A stretch of DNA of 64,000 nt from G963676655 sp963676655 (GCA_963676655.2 CAXXKX010000003.1:3968001-4032000), one strand, 5' to 3'; counted from the first letter of the stretch, positions 54,911 through 63,686 are shown. Made by a program: numbers and translations. Notes: generated by a model from the sequence alone, not told the origin.

Positions 54911-56218
54911 TTAAGAGATATGAAGAAGTATAAGTTCTTTGTTTTCAACATAGTTTAACCTTTTTCTTTTATCATAAGTACAATAGCAAGTTAATGTTTG
55001 TACAACTCTATCGATATCTTTCTCTATTTGTATTATGATATGTTGCAGTCTTTCTTTTTTAGCTCTAATATAGCGCATGAGTTTTGATAAACTTAAACGT
55101 TTTTTTGAGAATATATAAACCAATTCTTCGCATTTTCTATAGATACAGTGCATAGTAATTACAATAGTAATCAACCTGGCAATTATTAATGCATGCAATT
55201 GGTGACAAGAGACGTTGTGTATAATTGAAAACGCCATATTGCTTTTCCATGTTTTAAAAATGATTTCGATTCTCCATCTCAAGCCGTACAATGTGCAGAT
55301 AATATCAAAGTCATACTTTACGACGGGTAAATTTGTTATAAAAATCGTCCATGACATCAACGATAACATTTTCTCAGATGGTTTGTGTCCTCGGGTTTGT
55401 TTTTTTGCTTTCATACGTCTGATATTGGCAATTTCTTCTCTTACCGGGACTGCAATGAGTCGCACCATGGTTCTATGGTCATCGTTCAAACATACATTCA
55501 TATCAATTTTTCTTTTCTTCTTGAGTAGTTTCAATATATCAATTTTCTGGTCATTGACGGGGTTTCGCAAAACCATCAGACTTTTGTGCCGATAAATATA
55601 TAATGTGCAGTTGTCATTAAGCCTCTTAATCTCACTACATTTCAAATAACCCCGGTCCCTAAGAACTAAATCTCCTGGCTCAATGCAAAGTTCACTGGCA
55701 GCATCAAAATCATTTTTGCTGTATTTATCAATTGAAAAAGTAACGAATTGTTTTGCAATCAAGTCATAAACTCCTTGAATCCTGGCGTTACAGACAGATT
55801 TATGAGAATTAGACACTCCAGAAAACGAATCGAATAAGCGATCCGGTAATTTCAATACGGTACTATCCTGAACCAAGACCCTAGGGAAGTTGTTCTGTTC
55901 ACATGAAAGTTCATTTTTCACGATTATTTTATTTTCGATAACCCTACCAAGAATCATCTGTAGAAAATTACTAAATTGAGTATTTGCACGCTTCCAGACA
56001 GCTTGTCGACTTGGTCTTGTTCCGGTTGAATCATGCAATACCCCGGCAATATCATTGTAACTGAGAGCTTTATCAATTGCTTCTAAACAATAAAGATTTA
56101 ATAAATCGACCGAAGAAATTTTTTTAGGCATCCTTTTTTGAAACCCGCTTTCGATAGCTAATTCTTCAATCTCCGACGGTGTTAGTGAATCTATTGCTGT
56201 TGATATAAAGTTTTTCAT
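54911..56218 (-). CDS. IS4-family transposase
   Basis: The protein has 435 residues. The DDE catalytic residues are visible: Asp in LVQDSTVLKLP, Asp in LVLRDRGYLK and the Glu of the IS4 signature Y-x2-R-x3-E-x6-K, which reads YGLRWRIEIIFKTWK here. The start at 56218 is chosen since AAGG lies 7 nt upstream; the longer frame adds a hydrophobic N-terminal stretch that is spacer. The stop codon lies inside the left terminal repeat. Lysine- and isoleucine-rich codon use reflects the AT-rich element. Confidence 0.93.
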   Translation of the reverse strand: MKNFISTAIDSLTPSEIEELAIESGFQKRMPKKISSVDLLNLYCLEAIDKALSYNDIAGVLHDSTGTRPSRQAVWKRANTQFSNFLQMILGRVIENKIIVKNELSCEQNNFPRVLVQDSTVLKLPDRLFDSFSGVSNSHKSVCNARIQGVYDLIAKQFVTFSIDKYSKNDFDAASELCIEPGDLVLRDRGYLKCSEIKRLNDNCTLYIYRHKSLMVLRNPVNDQKIDILKLLKKKRKIDMNVCLNDDHRTMVRLIAVPVREEIANIRRMKAKKQTRGHKPSEKMLSLMSWTIFITNLPVVKYDFDIICTLYGLRWRIEIIFKTWKSNMAFSIIHNVSCHQLHALIIARLITIVITMHCIYRKCEELVYIFSKKRLSLSKLMRYIRAKKERLQHIIIQIEKDIDRVVQTLTCYCTYDKRKRLNYVENKELILLHIS

Positions 56219-56250
56219 AAAATTACCTTGAATATTAAATCTATGATGAT

Positions 56251-56278
56251 ATATTAATAGTATATATACTATTAATAT
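56251..56278. promoter_or_regulatory. 28-bp perfect palindrome between divergent IS genes
   Basis: ATATTAATAGTATA and its exact complement are joined at the centre (56264/56265). It sits 33 nt upstream of the transposase start and 40 nt upstream of the AbrB-like start, within the shared promoter region. A symmetric site is what a dimeric AbrB-fold regulator would need, so it may be its operator. Confidence 0.7.
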
Positions 56279-56318
56279 TAGTATAAAAATCAAAAAGGTC
56301 AAATGAAAAAGAAAAAAA

Positions 56319-56519
56319 ATGGGTTACAAAGTTAAAATTCAAAGAGTTGAGCGTGGGAACACGAAGTCGTTTTATGTTAACTTTCCAGCAGCTATTGCTG
56401 AAAGTACAAACCTAAGCAAAGGTGAAGAAATGGAATGGACTATTGATGACAGAAATACTTTTGTGTTGAAAAGAGTCAAGAACGTACCATCATTTAGAAA
56501 AACGAACAAGGAAAAATAA
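56319..56519 (+). CDS. AbrB/SpoVT-like small DNA-binding protein in the IS
   Basis: The 66-residue protein has the swapped-hairpin AbrB/MazE fold pattern: KVKIQRVERGNTKSFYVNFP, LSKGEEMEWTIDDRNTFVLKRV. Such proteins bind DNA as dimers and often repress their own gene. It lies inside the IS4 element, divergent from the transposase, so it moves with it. No toxin gene is adjacent, which argues against a toxin-antitoxin pair. Start codon choice is uncertain since no strong ribosome site is seen. Confidence 0.78.
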   Translation: MGYKVKIQRVERGNTKSFYVNFPAAIAESTNLSKGEEMEWTIDDRNTFVLKRVKNVPSFRKTNKEK

Positions 56520-56760
56520 ACAAAAAAACAATCAATTCAGGAAGAAAAGATTCTTAAGTTGACGCATATGCCTGAATGGGCGACATATAAAGCAAGGTAA
56601 TTATTAGCCGGAGTAATAATGTGTGCGGCGACCATATTTGCATTGTTTCTTATTGCGCGATATATTTAATTGAGGAATTCAAGGAGAAAACTCAAAATTG
56701 ATTTAAGACGGTTCTTCGGAGATGTTATGTTTGTTTCAAGTTCAAAACCAGGATGTTTAA

Positions 56761-58230
56761 ATGAAACAAAAAGCTATTGAGAAAATGTTATTCGTCATAG
56801 GATGTATAGTATTGCTTTCTATGATAATGTACTATTTTAGCGGAGCTGCAACGTTTATAGAAAGAAAAAATAAGAGTGAAAAAATATCAGCATCAATGAG
56901 GTGCTTGAATAAAATGGGATACTTGGGGGATATGCTGTATGAGTTTGCCCAAAAGAATGATGGGGCCTATCCTAATAGCATTATCGATTATTATAATTCT
57001 AATAAAAAATCAGTAATTAACTATACTTCATCAAGTACATATGATTTTAGGGAGTCTAAATTTCTTATTTGTCCCATTTGCATTAATACTAAATCCCCCA
57101 ATAAAAAACAATATATGTATATTTATTCAGGCAAAGGTAAAAAAATTAGTGATTCTCCGCCATCAGTTGTATTATTTGAAGAAGAAGGAGCTCATTGTGG
57201 ATATTTTAATGTTTTTTTGAGTAATGGAACTGTTAAATGTTTTGATGCTGATGAATGGGAAAAGTTTTGTAAAAAAAATAAATTTGACTATGGTGTAGAG
57301 CTGAAAAAAGCGAATAAACTGAGATTGGAAGAGGATTCAACGCGGAATAATGCGGTGAAAAAAGCTAAGGGAGTGGCTTTAGACAAAATTGGTCAAAACA
57401 AATTTTCTATTGTGGGAGAAGTCGTTGATGAAAAGGGGAGTCCTCTCAATCAAGTTTCTCTAAAGGTTACTAAATCCATAAATTTAGGTTTTCTAGGTTC
57501 TAAGCAAACAAGTTACTTAAAAACAATAAATTCTTCATTTCGTGTTGATGCAAAGAATTGTAATTTGCTCTATTTGAGTTTCTCAAAAAAAGGTTTTTAT
57601 ACTCAGCGTAAAGCATTCAATGCAGATACTTTATTGAAGAAACAAAAGATTAAGGATAGAAACTTTAAGGTTAACAATGTCAGAATAACAATGTTGCCGA
57701 TTGGCGAAAAGGCAAAAACAATATGTAGGAATACTGTTTTAAGGTTGTCTCCTGAAAAAAACATGGATTTATACAATGCTTTGACGTTTGAAAAGAGCAA
57801 TACTAAAATCAATATTAAAGATATAAATGTTCCGGAACATGTTTTTTACCTTGATGTTGAAAGGGACGAAAAGGGGAGAATAAAAACATTCCAATATCGT
57901 GGTCGAAAGACTCCTACGAAAATATTTCTACATTTGAAATGTGAAAACGGAGATGGTATGCTAGTAGAAAATAAAGTTAATGACATAAGGGCACTCAGGG
58001 AAGCTCCAATATCTGGTTATAGTAGAACTCCTATTGTCTTTTCTATCAAAGACAGGATACATATTAACAAAATATTGTTTTATTACAAAGCCGGGGAGCA
58101 TTATGGAAAAGGAATCATTGCAGAAGCAAGCGTTAGCAATACTGGTAGGGTAGGAGTGTTTATATTAATTATGAAAAATTTAGAATCTTCTCCCGATAAG
58201 AACCGTACACTGTCCGGAGATATTTTATAA
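56761..58230 (+). CDS. AT-rich membrane-anchored protein of unknown function
   Basis: The 489-residue protein has one N-terminal membrane helix (MLFVIGCIVLLSMIMYYFSG), a segment with FLICPICINTKSP and GYFNVFLSNGTVKCFDADEWEKF (about 100-170) like the C-terminal part of pseudopilin-type H-X9-DG proteins, and a beta-rich part with FSIVGEVVDEKGSPLNQVSLKV, which resembles a carboxypeptidase-regulatory-like fold. I cannot name the family. It lies next to the IS element in AT-rich DNA, so it may be acquired. AGGA is upstream of the ATG. Confidence 0.7.
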   Translation: MKQKAIEKMLFVIGCIVLLSMIMYYFSGAATFIERKNKSEKISASMRCLNKMGYLGDMLYEFAQKNDGAYPNSIIDYYNSNKKSVINYTSSSTYDFRESKFLICPICINTKSPNKKQYMYIYSGKGKKISDSPPSVVLFEEEGAHCGYFNVFLSNGTVKCFDADEWEKFCKKNKFDYGVELKKANKLRLEEDSTRNNAVKKAKGVALDKIGQNKFSIVGEVVDEKGSPLNQVSLKVTKSINLGFLGSKQTSYLKTINSSFRVDAKNCNLLYLSFSKKGFYTQRKAFNADTLLKKQKIKDRNFKVNNVRITMLPIGEKAKTICRNTVLRLSPEKNMDLYNALTFEKSNTKINIKDINVPEHVFYLDVERDEKGRIKTFQYRGRKTPTKIFLHLKCENGDGMLVENKVNDIRALREAPISGYSRTPIVFSIKDRIHINKILFYYKAGEHYGKGIIAEASVSNTGRVGVFILIMKNLESSPDKNRTLSGDIL

Positions 58231-58352
58231 TTCACAATATTGTTATGAAAACGGGATAACCTGACGGATCAAGCTTGAAATGGAACTAATCTGAAGTTAG
58301 GTTAAGGCTTTTTGAAGTTGAGGTCATTTGTGCAACACGGAAATTGGTGAAT

Positions 58353-59120
58353 ATGAAATATAAACTTGAAGTGGGGGCTCGTACTGTCGATGACGCTCTC
58401 GCAGCCGAAAGAGGAGGAGCCGACCGGGTTGAGCTTTACTCCAGCCCGCTGGAAGGAGCGTTGACTCCCAGTGCAGGACTGATAAAGGCTGCTGCGGCCG
58501 AAGTCAATAGTTTAAAGCTTTTTGTGATGATTCGTCCCCGTGCCGGAGATTTTCTCTACACTGAAAAAGAGTTTCAAACGATGCAGCGTGATGTGGAAAT
58601 CGCCGTTGAAATGGGGGCGGACGGAGTAATGGCCGGTATTCTAACCGCAGACGGCAGACTGGATTGCAAACGCATGAAAGACCTTGTACGGCGGGCCGGT
58701 GGAAAACAATTCACCTTGCACCGGGCGTTTGATTTTGCCCATGATCCGCTTCGAACCTTGAATGAAGCTATTGATTCGGGTTGCAACTATATTTTGACTA
58801 TCGGCCAGGAACAGGAAGCGACATTCAGCCGGGAAATTTTAGCGAAAGTTCTGGAGCAGGCGCAGGGCAGAATTAACGTAATGCTGGGATTGGGGGCCGG
58901 GTTTGATACCCAATCCGAGCTTGACACGATTATCCGGCAAACCGGCGCCACTGAATATCATGTGGTTAACGGTTACCGGGTTCGCCCGTCCGCAATGGAA
59001 TGGACCGGCCCCGGAAAGATGAACAAAGACGATTATTTAAAAAACACAATGTTCTCAATCGACTATCTGTCTGAGGACGCGGTTCGTGAAGTAAGAAATA
59101 TTCTTGATAAATATGAATAA
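58353..59120 (+). CDS. cutC: CutC-family protein
   Basis: CutC was named for copper homeostasis in E. coli, though its biochemical role is not settled. This TIM-barrel protein of 255 residues shows the family pattern: LEVGARTVDDALAAERGGADRVELYSS, GLTPS-like GALTPSAG, MIRPRAGDFLYT, TLHRAFDFAHDP and AGFDTQSELD. The start is taken at the ATG at 58353 rather than the upstream TTG. It precedes a heptamer-repeat spacer. Confidence 0.92.
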   Translation: MKYKLEVGARTVDDALAAERGGADRVELYSSPLEGALTPSAGLIKAAAAEVNSLKLFVMIRPRAGDFLYTEKEFQTMQRDVEIAVEMGADGVMAGILTADGRLDCKRMKDLVRRAGGKQFTLHRAFDFAHDPLRTLNEAIDSGCNYILTIGQEQEATFSREILAKVLEQAQGRINVMLGLGAGFDTQSELDTIIRQTGATEYHVVNGYRVRPSAMEWTGPGKMNKDDYLKNTMFSIDYLSEDAVREVRNILDKYE

Positions 59121-59148
59121 GAGCCGTGCGAAATATAAGATTTTGTCT

Positions 59149-59285
59149 GAAAGTTGAAAGTTGAAAGTTGAACGTAAAAAGTATACAATTACATACTTTT
59201 TCCATAGTGCTTTTATTACAAAAGTATTGAAAGGGTTGCGCCCCTTCTTAATGGAACTTTCAACCTTTTACTTTCAACTTTCAAC
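59149..59285. repeat. Inverted heptamer repeats (GAAAGTT) around a hairpin
   Basis: Three copies of GAAAGTT (59149-59169) face the inverted form (15 nt, 59271-59285, with a further partial copy at 59255-59261). Between them is a 9-bp perfect hairpin AAAAAGTAT/ATACTTTTT (59176-59184 and 59193-59201) which could also end the cutC transcript. This is the second heptamer array in the window (other at 22994). Confidence 0.75.
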
Positions 59286-59344
59286 TCACAAGCGGAATTA
59301 CTGTTTTGCAAGAGTCAAATATGAATAATATACAGGAGAAGGTT

Positions 59345-60112
59345 ATGTTAACTAAAGAGCAATTAATAGAACAACTTAAAGCTATCGGCGTTGAATCCGG
59401 AATGGATCTGCTGATGCATTCATCCTTGAAAAGAGTGGGCCCGGTCGAGGGCGGGGCGGATACGATTATTGACGCACTGCTGGAAGTTCTCGGCCCGGAA
59501 GGCACACTGATGATGTCAACCGTTTCCGGTAACGTAAATCCCACTCAGCCGGTATTCCATGTCGATCACACGCCGTCCACAGTAGGCGCTTTGTCCAATG
59601 TTTTCCGTAAAAGAAAAAATGTTCTCAGAAGCATGCATCCGGTTCACTCGATTGTTGCTTATGGTCCGAAGGCGAAATTCTACACGGAAGGACATTTGGA
59701 AGCCAATACCCCGTGGTCGCCTGACAGCCCGTATGGCAAAGTGATGCGCAACGGGGCGAAAATATTATTCTTCGGCGTCAATTTTACCTGTAATACCTGC
59801 CTGCACGCGCTGGAAATAGAAGCGCGGGTCCCGGGCTTGCATACCGAACAGACCTCCACGCTTTATGTTATCGACAGCAATGATGTGATGACGGAGATAC
59901 AACACCATTGGCATGCTCCTAAAAAAGATTTTTATATTGATATGGAACATCTTGTCGCGGAGGCGAACGGGATTGTTTACGGCCGGATCGGAACGGGCAT
60001 TTCGCGTCTGGTCGATGCCGGGGTATTACGGGAAACGTTGCTGCCGGTCTTCCGGAATACTCCGGAACTGGCGATAATGCGCCTGTCTGACAGCGAGTAC
60101 ATCTGGGAATAA
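59345..60112 (+). CDS. AAC(3)-family aminoglycoside N-acetyltransferase-like protein
   Basis: The 255-residue protein has the AAC(3) pattern: LLMHSSLKRVGPVEGGADTIIDALLEVLGPEGTLMMST, VFRKRKNVLRSMHPVHSIVAYGP, NTPWSPDSPYGKV and a GVNFTCNTCLHALE segment. Known members acetylate aminoglycosides with acetyl-CoA, but many homologues in environmental bacteria act on other amino sugars or have no known substrate, so resistance cannot be claimed. The start at 59345 follows AGGAGAAGG; the upstream in-frame Met at 59306 is less likely. Confidence 0.87.
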   Translation: MLTKEQLIEQLKAIGVESGMDLLMHSSLKRVGPVEGGADTIIDALLEVLGPEGTLMMSTVSGNVNPTQPVFHVDHTPSTVGALSNVFRKRKNVLRSMHPVHSIVAYGPKAKFYTEGHLEANTPWSPDSPYGKVMRNGAKILFFGVNFTCNTCLHALEIEARVPGLHTEQTSTLYVIDSNDVMTEIQHHWHAPKKDFYIDMEHLVAEANGIVYGRIGTGISRLVDAGVLRETLLPVFRNTPELAIMRLSDSEYIWE

Positions 60113-60209
60113 AAAACACCGGCGGCATTTGGCCGGGGCTGATTAATTTCCCGGAGCTTGATGGTTCCAAGGCAGTATTGGATGACTTAAATGAAAAAAG
60201 AAGCATAAA

Positions 60210-61010
60210 ATGTTAACACCGTTTCAATGGATATGTCTGATTTCAATTTTGATTGTCGCTTTAGTTAGCGGGCTGTTTCCGCTGTTGAAGATCAGCGGTA
60301 GCGATGATGCGGTGGAGTTTCCCAATGGTGAAGCATTTTCCGCCGGGGTGTTCCTGGCGCTGGCCCTGACCATGATGCTGCCGTCGGCGATGCATCTTTA
60401 TCAAAAGTCGCTGCCGGCAGTGGATTTTCCAATCGGGGCGGTGATTACGATTATTTCATTTTTGCTTTTGCTGTCGGTTGAACATTATACCGAACATGTA
60501 AGCCGTTGCGATCGTGAAGAGTGTGTTGAGAAGCGCAAGTCCGCGCTGCTGCCGATTATAATGACGTTGATGATTGCGGTTCCCTCGTTTTTTCTAGGGG
60601 CGGCGCTTGGTGTCAGCAGCACTTCTGCGGCCGTCTTTATTTTTATTGCGATTATGGCGCATAAAGGGACTGCCGGGTTTGCCCTGGGCTTGAAACTGGG
60701 AAAAAGTTCGCTGCGGCGGAACCTTGCGGTTGTGATATTTACCTGTTTCGTGGTTTCCACTCCGATCGGGATATTGGTTGGAGGAGAGTTGAAGGAATTA
60801 TTGAATGGACATCTGATGCTGATTGTAAAAGCAACCATCCTGTCGCTTGCGTCAGGAGTATTCTTGTATATGAGTACCTTACATGAATTGAGAAGAACGC
60901 CTTTGATAACAGTTTGCAACAACCGGAAAGGCTTCATGCTGCTGCTTGCGGGGTTTGTGCTTACCGCCCTGGTTCGACTGCTTATGGGGGAAGTGCACCA
61001 TCAAGGTTGA
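60210..61010 (+). CDS. ZIP-family metal transporter
   Basis: The 266-residue protein has about eight hydrophobic segments. Family marks are GVFLALALTMMLPSAMHL in helix 2, the central IMAHKGTAGFALGLKLGKSSL (helix 4, His as metal ligand) and LYMSTLHELRRT. A histidine/cysteine/acidic loop (EHYTEHVSRCDREECVEKR) may bind metal. The helix-4 motif is a variant of the common HNxPEG, so the metal preference (Zn, Fe or other) cannot be told. Confidence 0.88.
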   Translation: MLTPFQWICLISILIVALVSGLFPLLKISGSDDAVEFPNGEAFSAGVFLALALTMMLPSAMHLYQKSLPAVDFPIGAVITIISFLLLLSVEHYTEHVSRCDREECVEKRKSALLPIIMTLMIAVPSFFLGAALGVSSTSAAVFIFIAIMAHKGTAGFALGLKLGKSSLRRNLAVVIFTCFVVSTPIGILVGGELKELLNGHLMLIVKATILSLASGVFLYMSTLHELRRTPLITVCNNRKGFMLLLAGFVLTALVRLLMGEVHHQG

Positions 61011-61103
61011 CGGCAAAATCAAAAAAATAAGGAAAATGATTGGTAATTCCGTTTGTCTTGAACTATTATAAGCATTGTTGGATAAATAATCATATTAATT
61101 AAT

Positions 61104-61164
61104 CGCGGTCGTTAAGCTCAACGCGGAGTTTGTAAAGCAATATAAAAAAATGCATGACCGCATA
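61104..61164 (+). promoter_or_regulatory. Structured leader element upstream of cyclase (copy 2)
   Basis: This matches the element at 19978-20038: ends GCGGTCGT (61105-61112) and ATGACCGC (61154-61161) pair, and both copies finish with ATGCATGACCGCATA. The inner part shares CGxAGTTTxTAAA and ATAAA. It ends 51 nt before the cyclase start. It may be a small cis-acting RNA or a dispersed repeat. Confidence 0.4.
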
Positions 61165-61215
61165 ATAATATCTAATTCAAAGCAGTAATGCTTAATTTTT
61201 CAGGAGAGGTGGCGT

Positions 61216-62280
61216 TTGTCCAAGTCGAACAATAATCGAGAAATCGAAAAGTTGCAGGTCCAGAACAAGTCATTGGCGGAGCTCAATGACCGTTTAAAAG
61301 CAACAAATCAGAAATTGCTGGAGCAGCTTGAGGCCCAGAAAGAGCGTTTCAATCTTCACCGGGACCGGGATACTCAGTTGGAGGATTTATATCAGACTCT
61401 GCAGCAGTTCAAGGCGGAAACTGATGCAATGGCGGAAAAATTGCGTAATGAGGAAGTCGATTCTGAAGCAATCAGAGAAATTTGCACCCGTCTGGCGGAA
61501 CTTGAAGCGCAGCGGTATGAGATGGCGGAAGCAAACCTGAAACTGCTCGAGATTACTGAAATCATGGAAACTCAGAAAATTGCTCTTGGCGAGGCAAATC
61601 TTGAATTGCTGGAGGTGACGGAGGCGCTTCAGGAGGAAAAGCACAAAACTGAAAAACTGCTGCTCAATATTCTGCCCGCGCAGGTTGCCGAGGAACTGAA
61701 AACCACCGGTAAAAGTATTCCGGTATGTTTTGAAAATGTCACAGTTTTCTTTTCCGATATAGTTGATTTCACCAAAATTGCCAGCGGGCTTCCTCCGCGA
61801 ATTGTGATTGAGGAGTTAAGCGATATATTTACCAATTTTGATTATATTTTCCACCGCAACCAGTGCGAGCGCATAAAAACTATCGGCGACGCTTATCTAA
61901 GTGTATGCGGGATGCCGGAAGCGAATGATGAACATGCGAGAAATATTCTTAACGCCGCTCTGGAAGCGAGAGACTACATGCATAACAGGAACAAGTCCTC
62001 CAAACTGAAATGGACTATGCGGATGGGAATCCATTCCGGGCAGGTTGTCGGCGGAATTGTCGGGGTGGAAAAATATATTTACGACATTTTCGGCGATACG
62101 ATCAACACCGCTTCCCGTATGGAACGATATTCCGAGCCGATGCAGATAAACGTATCTGAAGACACTCGCAATCGCACAATGGATTATTTCAACTTTATTC
62201 CCCGACCCGAGACTGAAGTCAAGGGTAAAGGGAAAATTAATATGTATTTTGTCGAAGGCACAATTTCCCGGGACAAGTAA
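61216..62280 (+). CDS. Class III adenylate cyclase with long N-terminal coiled coil
   Basis: The 354-residue protein starts at TTG with AGGAGAGGT upstream. Residues 5-150 are nearly continuous coiled coil with two near repeats (ANLKLLEITE and ANLELLEVTE) and the linker TEKLLLNILPAQVAEELK. The cyclase domain (about 165-350) has metal Asp181 (FFSDIVDF) and Asp225 (KTIGDAYL), and the ATP-selecting pair Lys221 and Asp290 (YIYDIFGDT), plus Asn297 and Arg301. So it should make cAMP. There is no membrane or sensor domain. It is followed after 3 nt by two membrane RCK_C genes and may act with them. Confidence 0.92.
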   Translation: MSKSNNNREIEKLQVQNKSLAELNDRLKATNQKLLEQLEAQKERFNLHRDRDTQLEDLYQTLQQFKAETDAMAEKLRNEEVDSEAIREICTRLAELEAQRYEMAEANLKLLEITEIMETQKIALGEANLELLEVTEALQEEKHKTEKLLLNILPAQVAEELKTTGKSIPVCFENVTVFFSDIVDFTKIASGLPPRIVIEELSDIFTNFDYIFHRNQCERIKTIGDAYLSVCGMPEANDEHARNILNAALEARDYMHNRNKSSKLKWTMRMGIHSGQVVGGIVGVEKYIYDIFGDTINTASRMERYSEPMQINVSEDTRNRTMDYFNFIPRPETEVKGKGKINMYFVEGTISRDK

Positions 62281-62283
62281 CTT

Positions 62284-62982
62284 ATGATTGCTATTCTGAC
62301 TCTGGTTATGATAATGTTTCTGTCTTTACTTGCGACCAGAATTGCCACTGCTATCCTGATGCATACTGGAATGTCGCATGATAATGCCTGCTTCCAGGCT
62401 CGTTCGGCCTGGACCAACAGCGGATTCACCACTTCCCGTTCCGAATGCATGGTAAATCATCCGATTCGTCGCCGGGTCCTGATGATTTTGATGCTGGGAG
62501 GAAATGTCGGGCTGGCGACTACCTCCGCCGCGTTCATCGTTGGAATGGCAGACAATAAAACTTCTTCGTTTGAAGTGTTTATCAACTCCGTGATCCTGGT
62601 TGCCGGGATAGGTCTGATGCTTTATCTCAGCAAAAGCCGTTTTTTTTCAAGGTTTATTGATGCGGCATTTGACCGGTTCGGTAACCGCATTCTTGGAACC
62701 TCTAAGCCGGGGATTCACTATTTTTGCCACTTTTCCGATGACTGCAAACTGCTGGAACTTACAGTTAGTTCAAATAACAATCTGACCGGGAAAAAGCTGT
62801 GTGAACTGAAACTTGATGATTATGAGATAGTTTTATTACAGTTGCTCAAAGCCGATAATACTATGATTGAGAACTCCAATGGGGACAAAAAGCTGGAATC
62901 AGGGATGAAACTGATATTGTTCGGACATGATGACCAAGTTGGAGCGATGCTTGAAAAAAATCACGGGAAGAAGAGGAAATAA
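62284..62982 (+). CDS. Membrane protein with pore-like motif and RCK_C (TrkA_C) domain, copy A
   Basis: The protein has 232 residues: helix 1 (about 3-25), a segment FQARSAWTNSGFTTSRSE (38-54), helix 2 (about 64-88), helix 3 (about 96-116) and a C-terminal RCK_C-like domain (about 150-230; LLELTVSSNNNLTGKKLCEL, GMKLILFGHDDQV). The SAWTxSGFTT part recalls the selectivity-filter motif of TrkH/KtrB-type K+ transporters. RCK_C domains sense ligands and gate K+ channels. It is joined to the cyclase (3-nt gap) and overlaps copy B by one base. Ion transport or its control is likely, but activity is inference. Confidence 0.8.
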   Translation: MIAILTLVMIMFLSLLATRIATAILMHTGMSHDNACFQARSAWTNSGFTTSRSECMVNHPIRRRVLMILMLGGNVGLATTSAAFIVGMADNKTSSFEVFINSVILVAGIGLMLYLSKSRFFSRFIDAAFDRFGNRILGTSKPGIHYFCHFSDDCKLLELTVSSNNNLTGKKLCELKLDDYEIVLLQLLKADNTMIENSNGDKKLESGMKLILFGHDDQVGAMLEKNHGKKRK

Positions 62983-63686
62983 TGCTTGGAATTCTTTCAT
63001 TTCTGCTGATTATCCTGGTTACTATCGTAATCAACCAGGTTGCGGCCAGTCTGCTGGAGAAAACCGGGGTCAAACGGGAACGCGCAACGCTTGAGGCTTT
63101 GTCGGCCTGGACGACTTGTGGCTTTACCACCGCCGAGTCGGAAGGCATGGTATCGCAGCCGGTCCGGCGGCACATTATCATGTCATTGATGTTCTTTGGG
63201 CATACCGGGCTTGCCGCGGCCGGCGCCACGTTGATTCTTGGATTTATTAAACAGGGCGAGGCGCACAATCATCTCAGTGTAAAGCTGCCGATCCTCCTTG
63301 TCGGTTTGATCCTGCTGGGGATTATGAAAAACAGTAGCTGGTTATCGACTTTGACGTCCGCGGTCAGTCCGGCGATCCTGAAGTATCTGAACCGGAAAGA
63401 GCACACTGACCAGATCCGGGAACTATCCCGGCTCCCGGCCGGGTATATTCTGGCTGAAATTTTCATTCAGAAGGGAAATGCCGCTTGTGATACTCCTTTG
63501 GCCGACCTGCCTTTTCGCCAGCATCATTTAAGGTTATTGGGTTTGATTGATCCTGACGATAATTTTATTCTTGATAAAAACTTCCCGGAAGTTTTACAGG
63601 AAAATTATAAATTGGTGACATATGGACTAAATCAGGATATAGAAGAATTCCGTCAGACCATAAGTGGCGCAGTTTCAGATGATTAA
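62982..63686 (+). CDS. Membrane protein with pore-like motif and RCK_C (TrkA_C) domain, copy B
   Basis: The 234-residue protein is a paralogue of the preceding gene with the same order: helix 1, LSAWTTCGFTTAESEGMVSQPVRRHIIMSLM, two more helices and an RCK_C-like C-terminus (AEIFIQKGNAACDTPLADL, ENYKLVTYGLNQDI). The two share the SAWTxxGFTTxxSE core and the following P-(I/V)-R-R motif, but are diverged elsewhere, so they probably form a hetero-oligomer instead of being a recent copy. Its stop codon interlocks (TTAA) with the convergent gene at the right edge. Confidence 0.8.
   Translation: MLGILSFLLIILVTIVINQVAASLLEKTGVKRERATLEALSAWTTCGFTTAESEGMVSQPVRRHIIMSLMFFGHTGLAAAGATLILGFIKQGEAHNHLSVKLPILLVGLILLGIMKNSSWLSTLTSAVSPAILKYLNRKEHTDQIRELSRLPAGYILAEIFIQKGNAACDTPLADLPFRQHHLRLLGLIDPDDNFILDKNFPEVLQENYKLVTYGLNQDIEEFRQTISGAVSDD

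Larger units (their letters stand above)
54898..56570. mobile_element. Complete IS4-family insertion sequence, 1,673 bp
   Basis: The ends are 19-bp perfect inverted repeats (CATATGCGTCAACTTAAGA at 54898-54916 and inverted at 56552-56570). A 9-bp target duplication CCTGAATGG flanks them (54889-54897 and 56571-56579). Joined across the element, the flanks restore the dispersed repeat AGCCCTGAATGGGCGACATA, so the insertion split that repeat. It carries an IS4-type transposase and a small divergent AbrB-like gene. Intact ends, exact duplication and open transposase frame indicate a recent insertion. Confidence 0.93.

Noticed and set aside
56319..56519. Toxin-antitoxin module with the AbrB-like protein as antitoxin
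   Set aside because: No toxin gene is adjacent; the only partner is the divergent transposase.
56580..56760. A 16-codon frame with a hydrophobic peptide right of the IS
   Set aside because: Too short and without a conserved pattern; probably part of the split repeat.
59345..60112. Aminoglycoside resistance gene in a mobile context
   Set aside because: The family match is good but no resistance-cassette features are seen, and chromosomal homologues often have other substrates.
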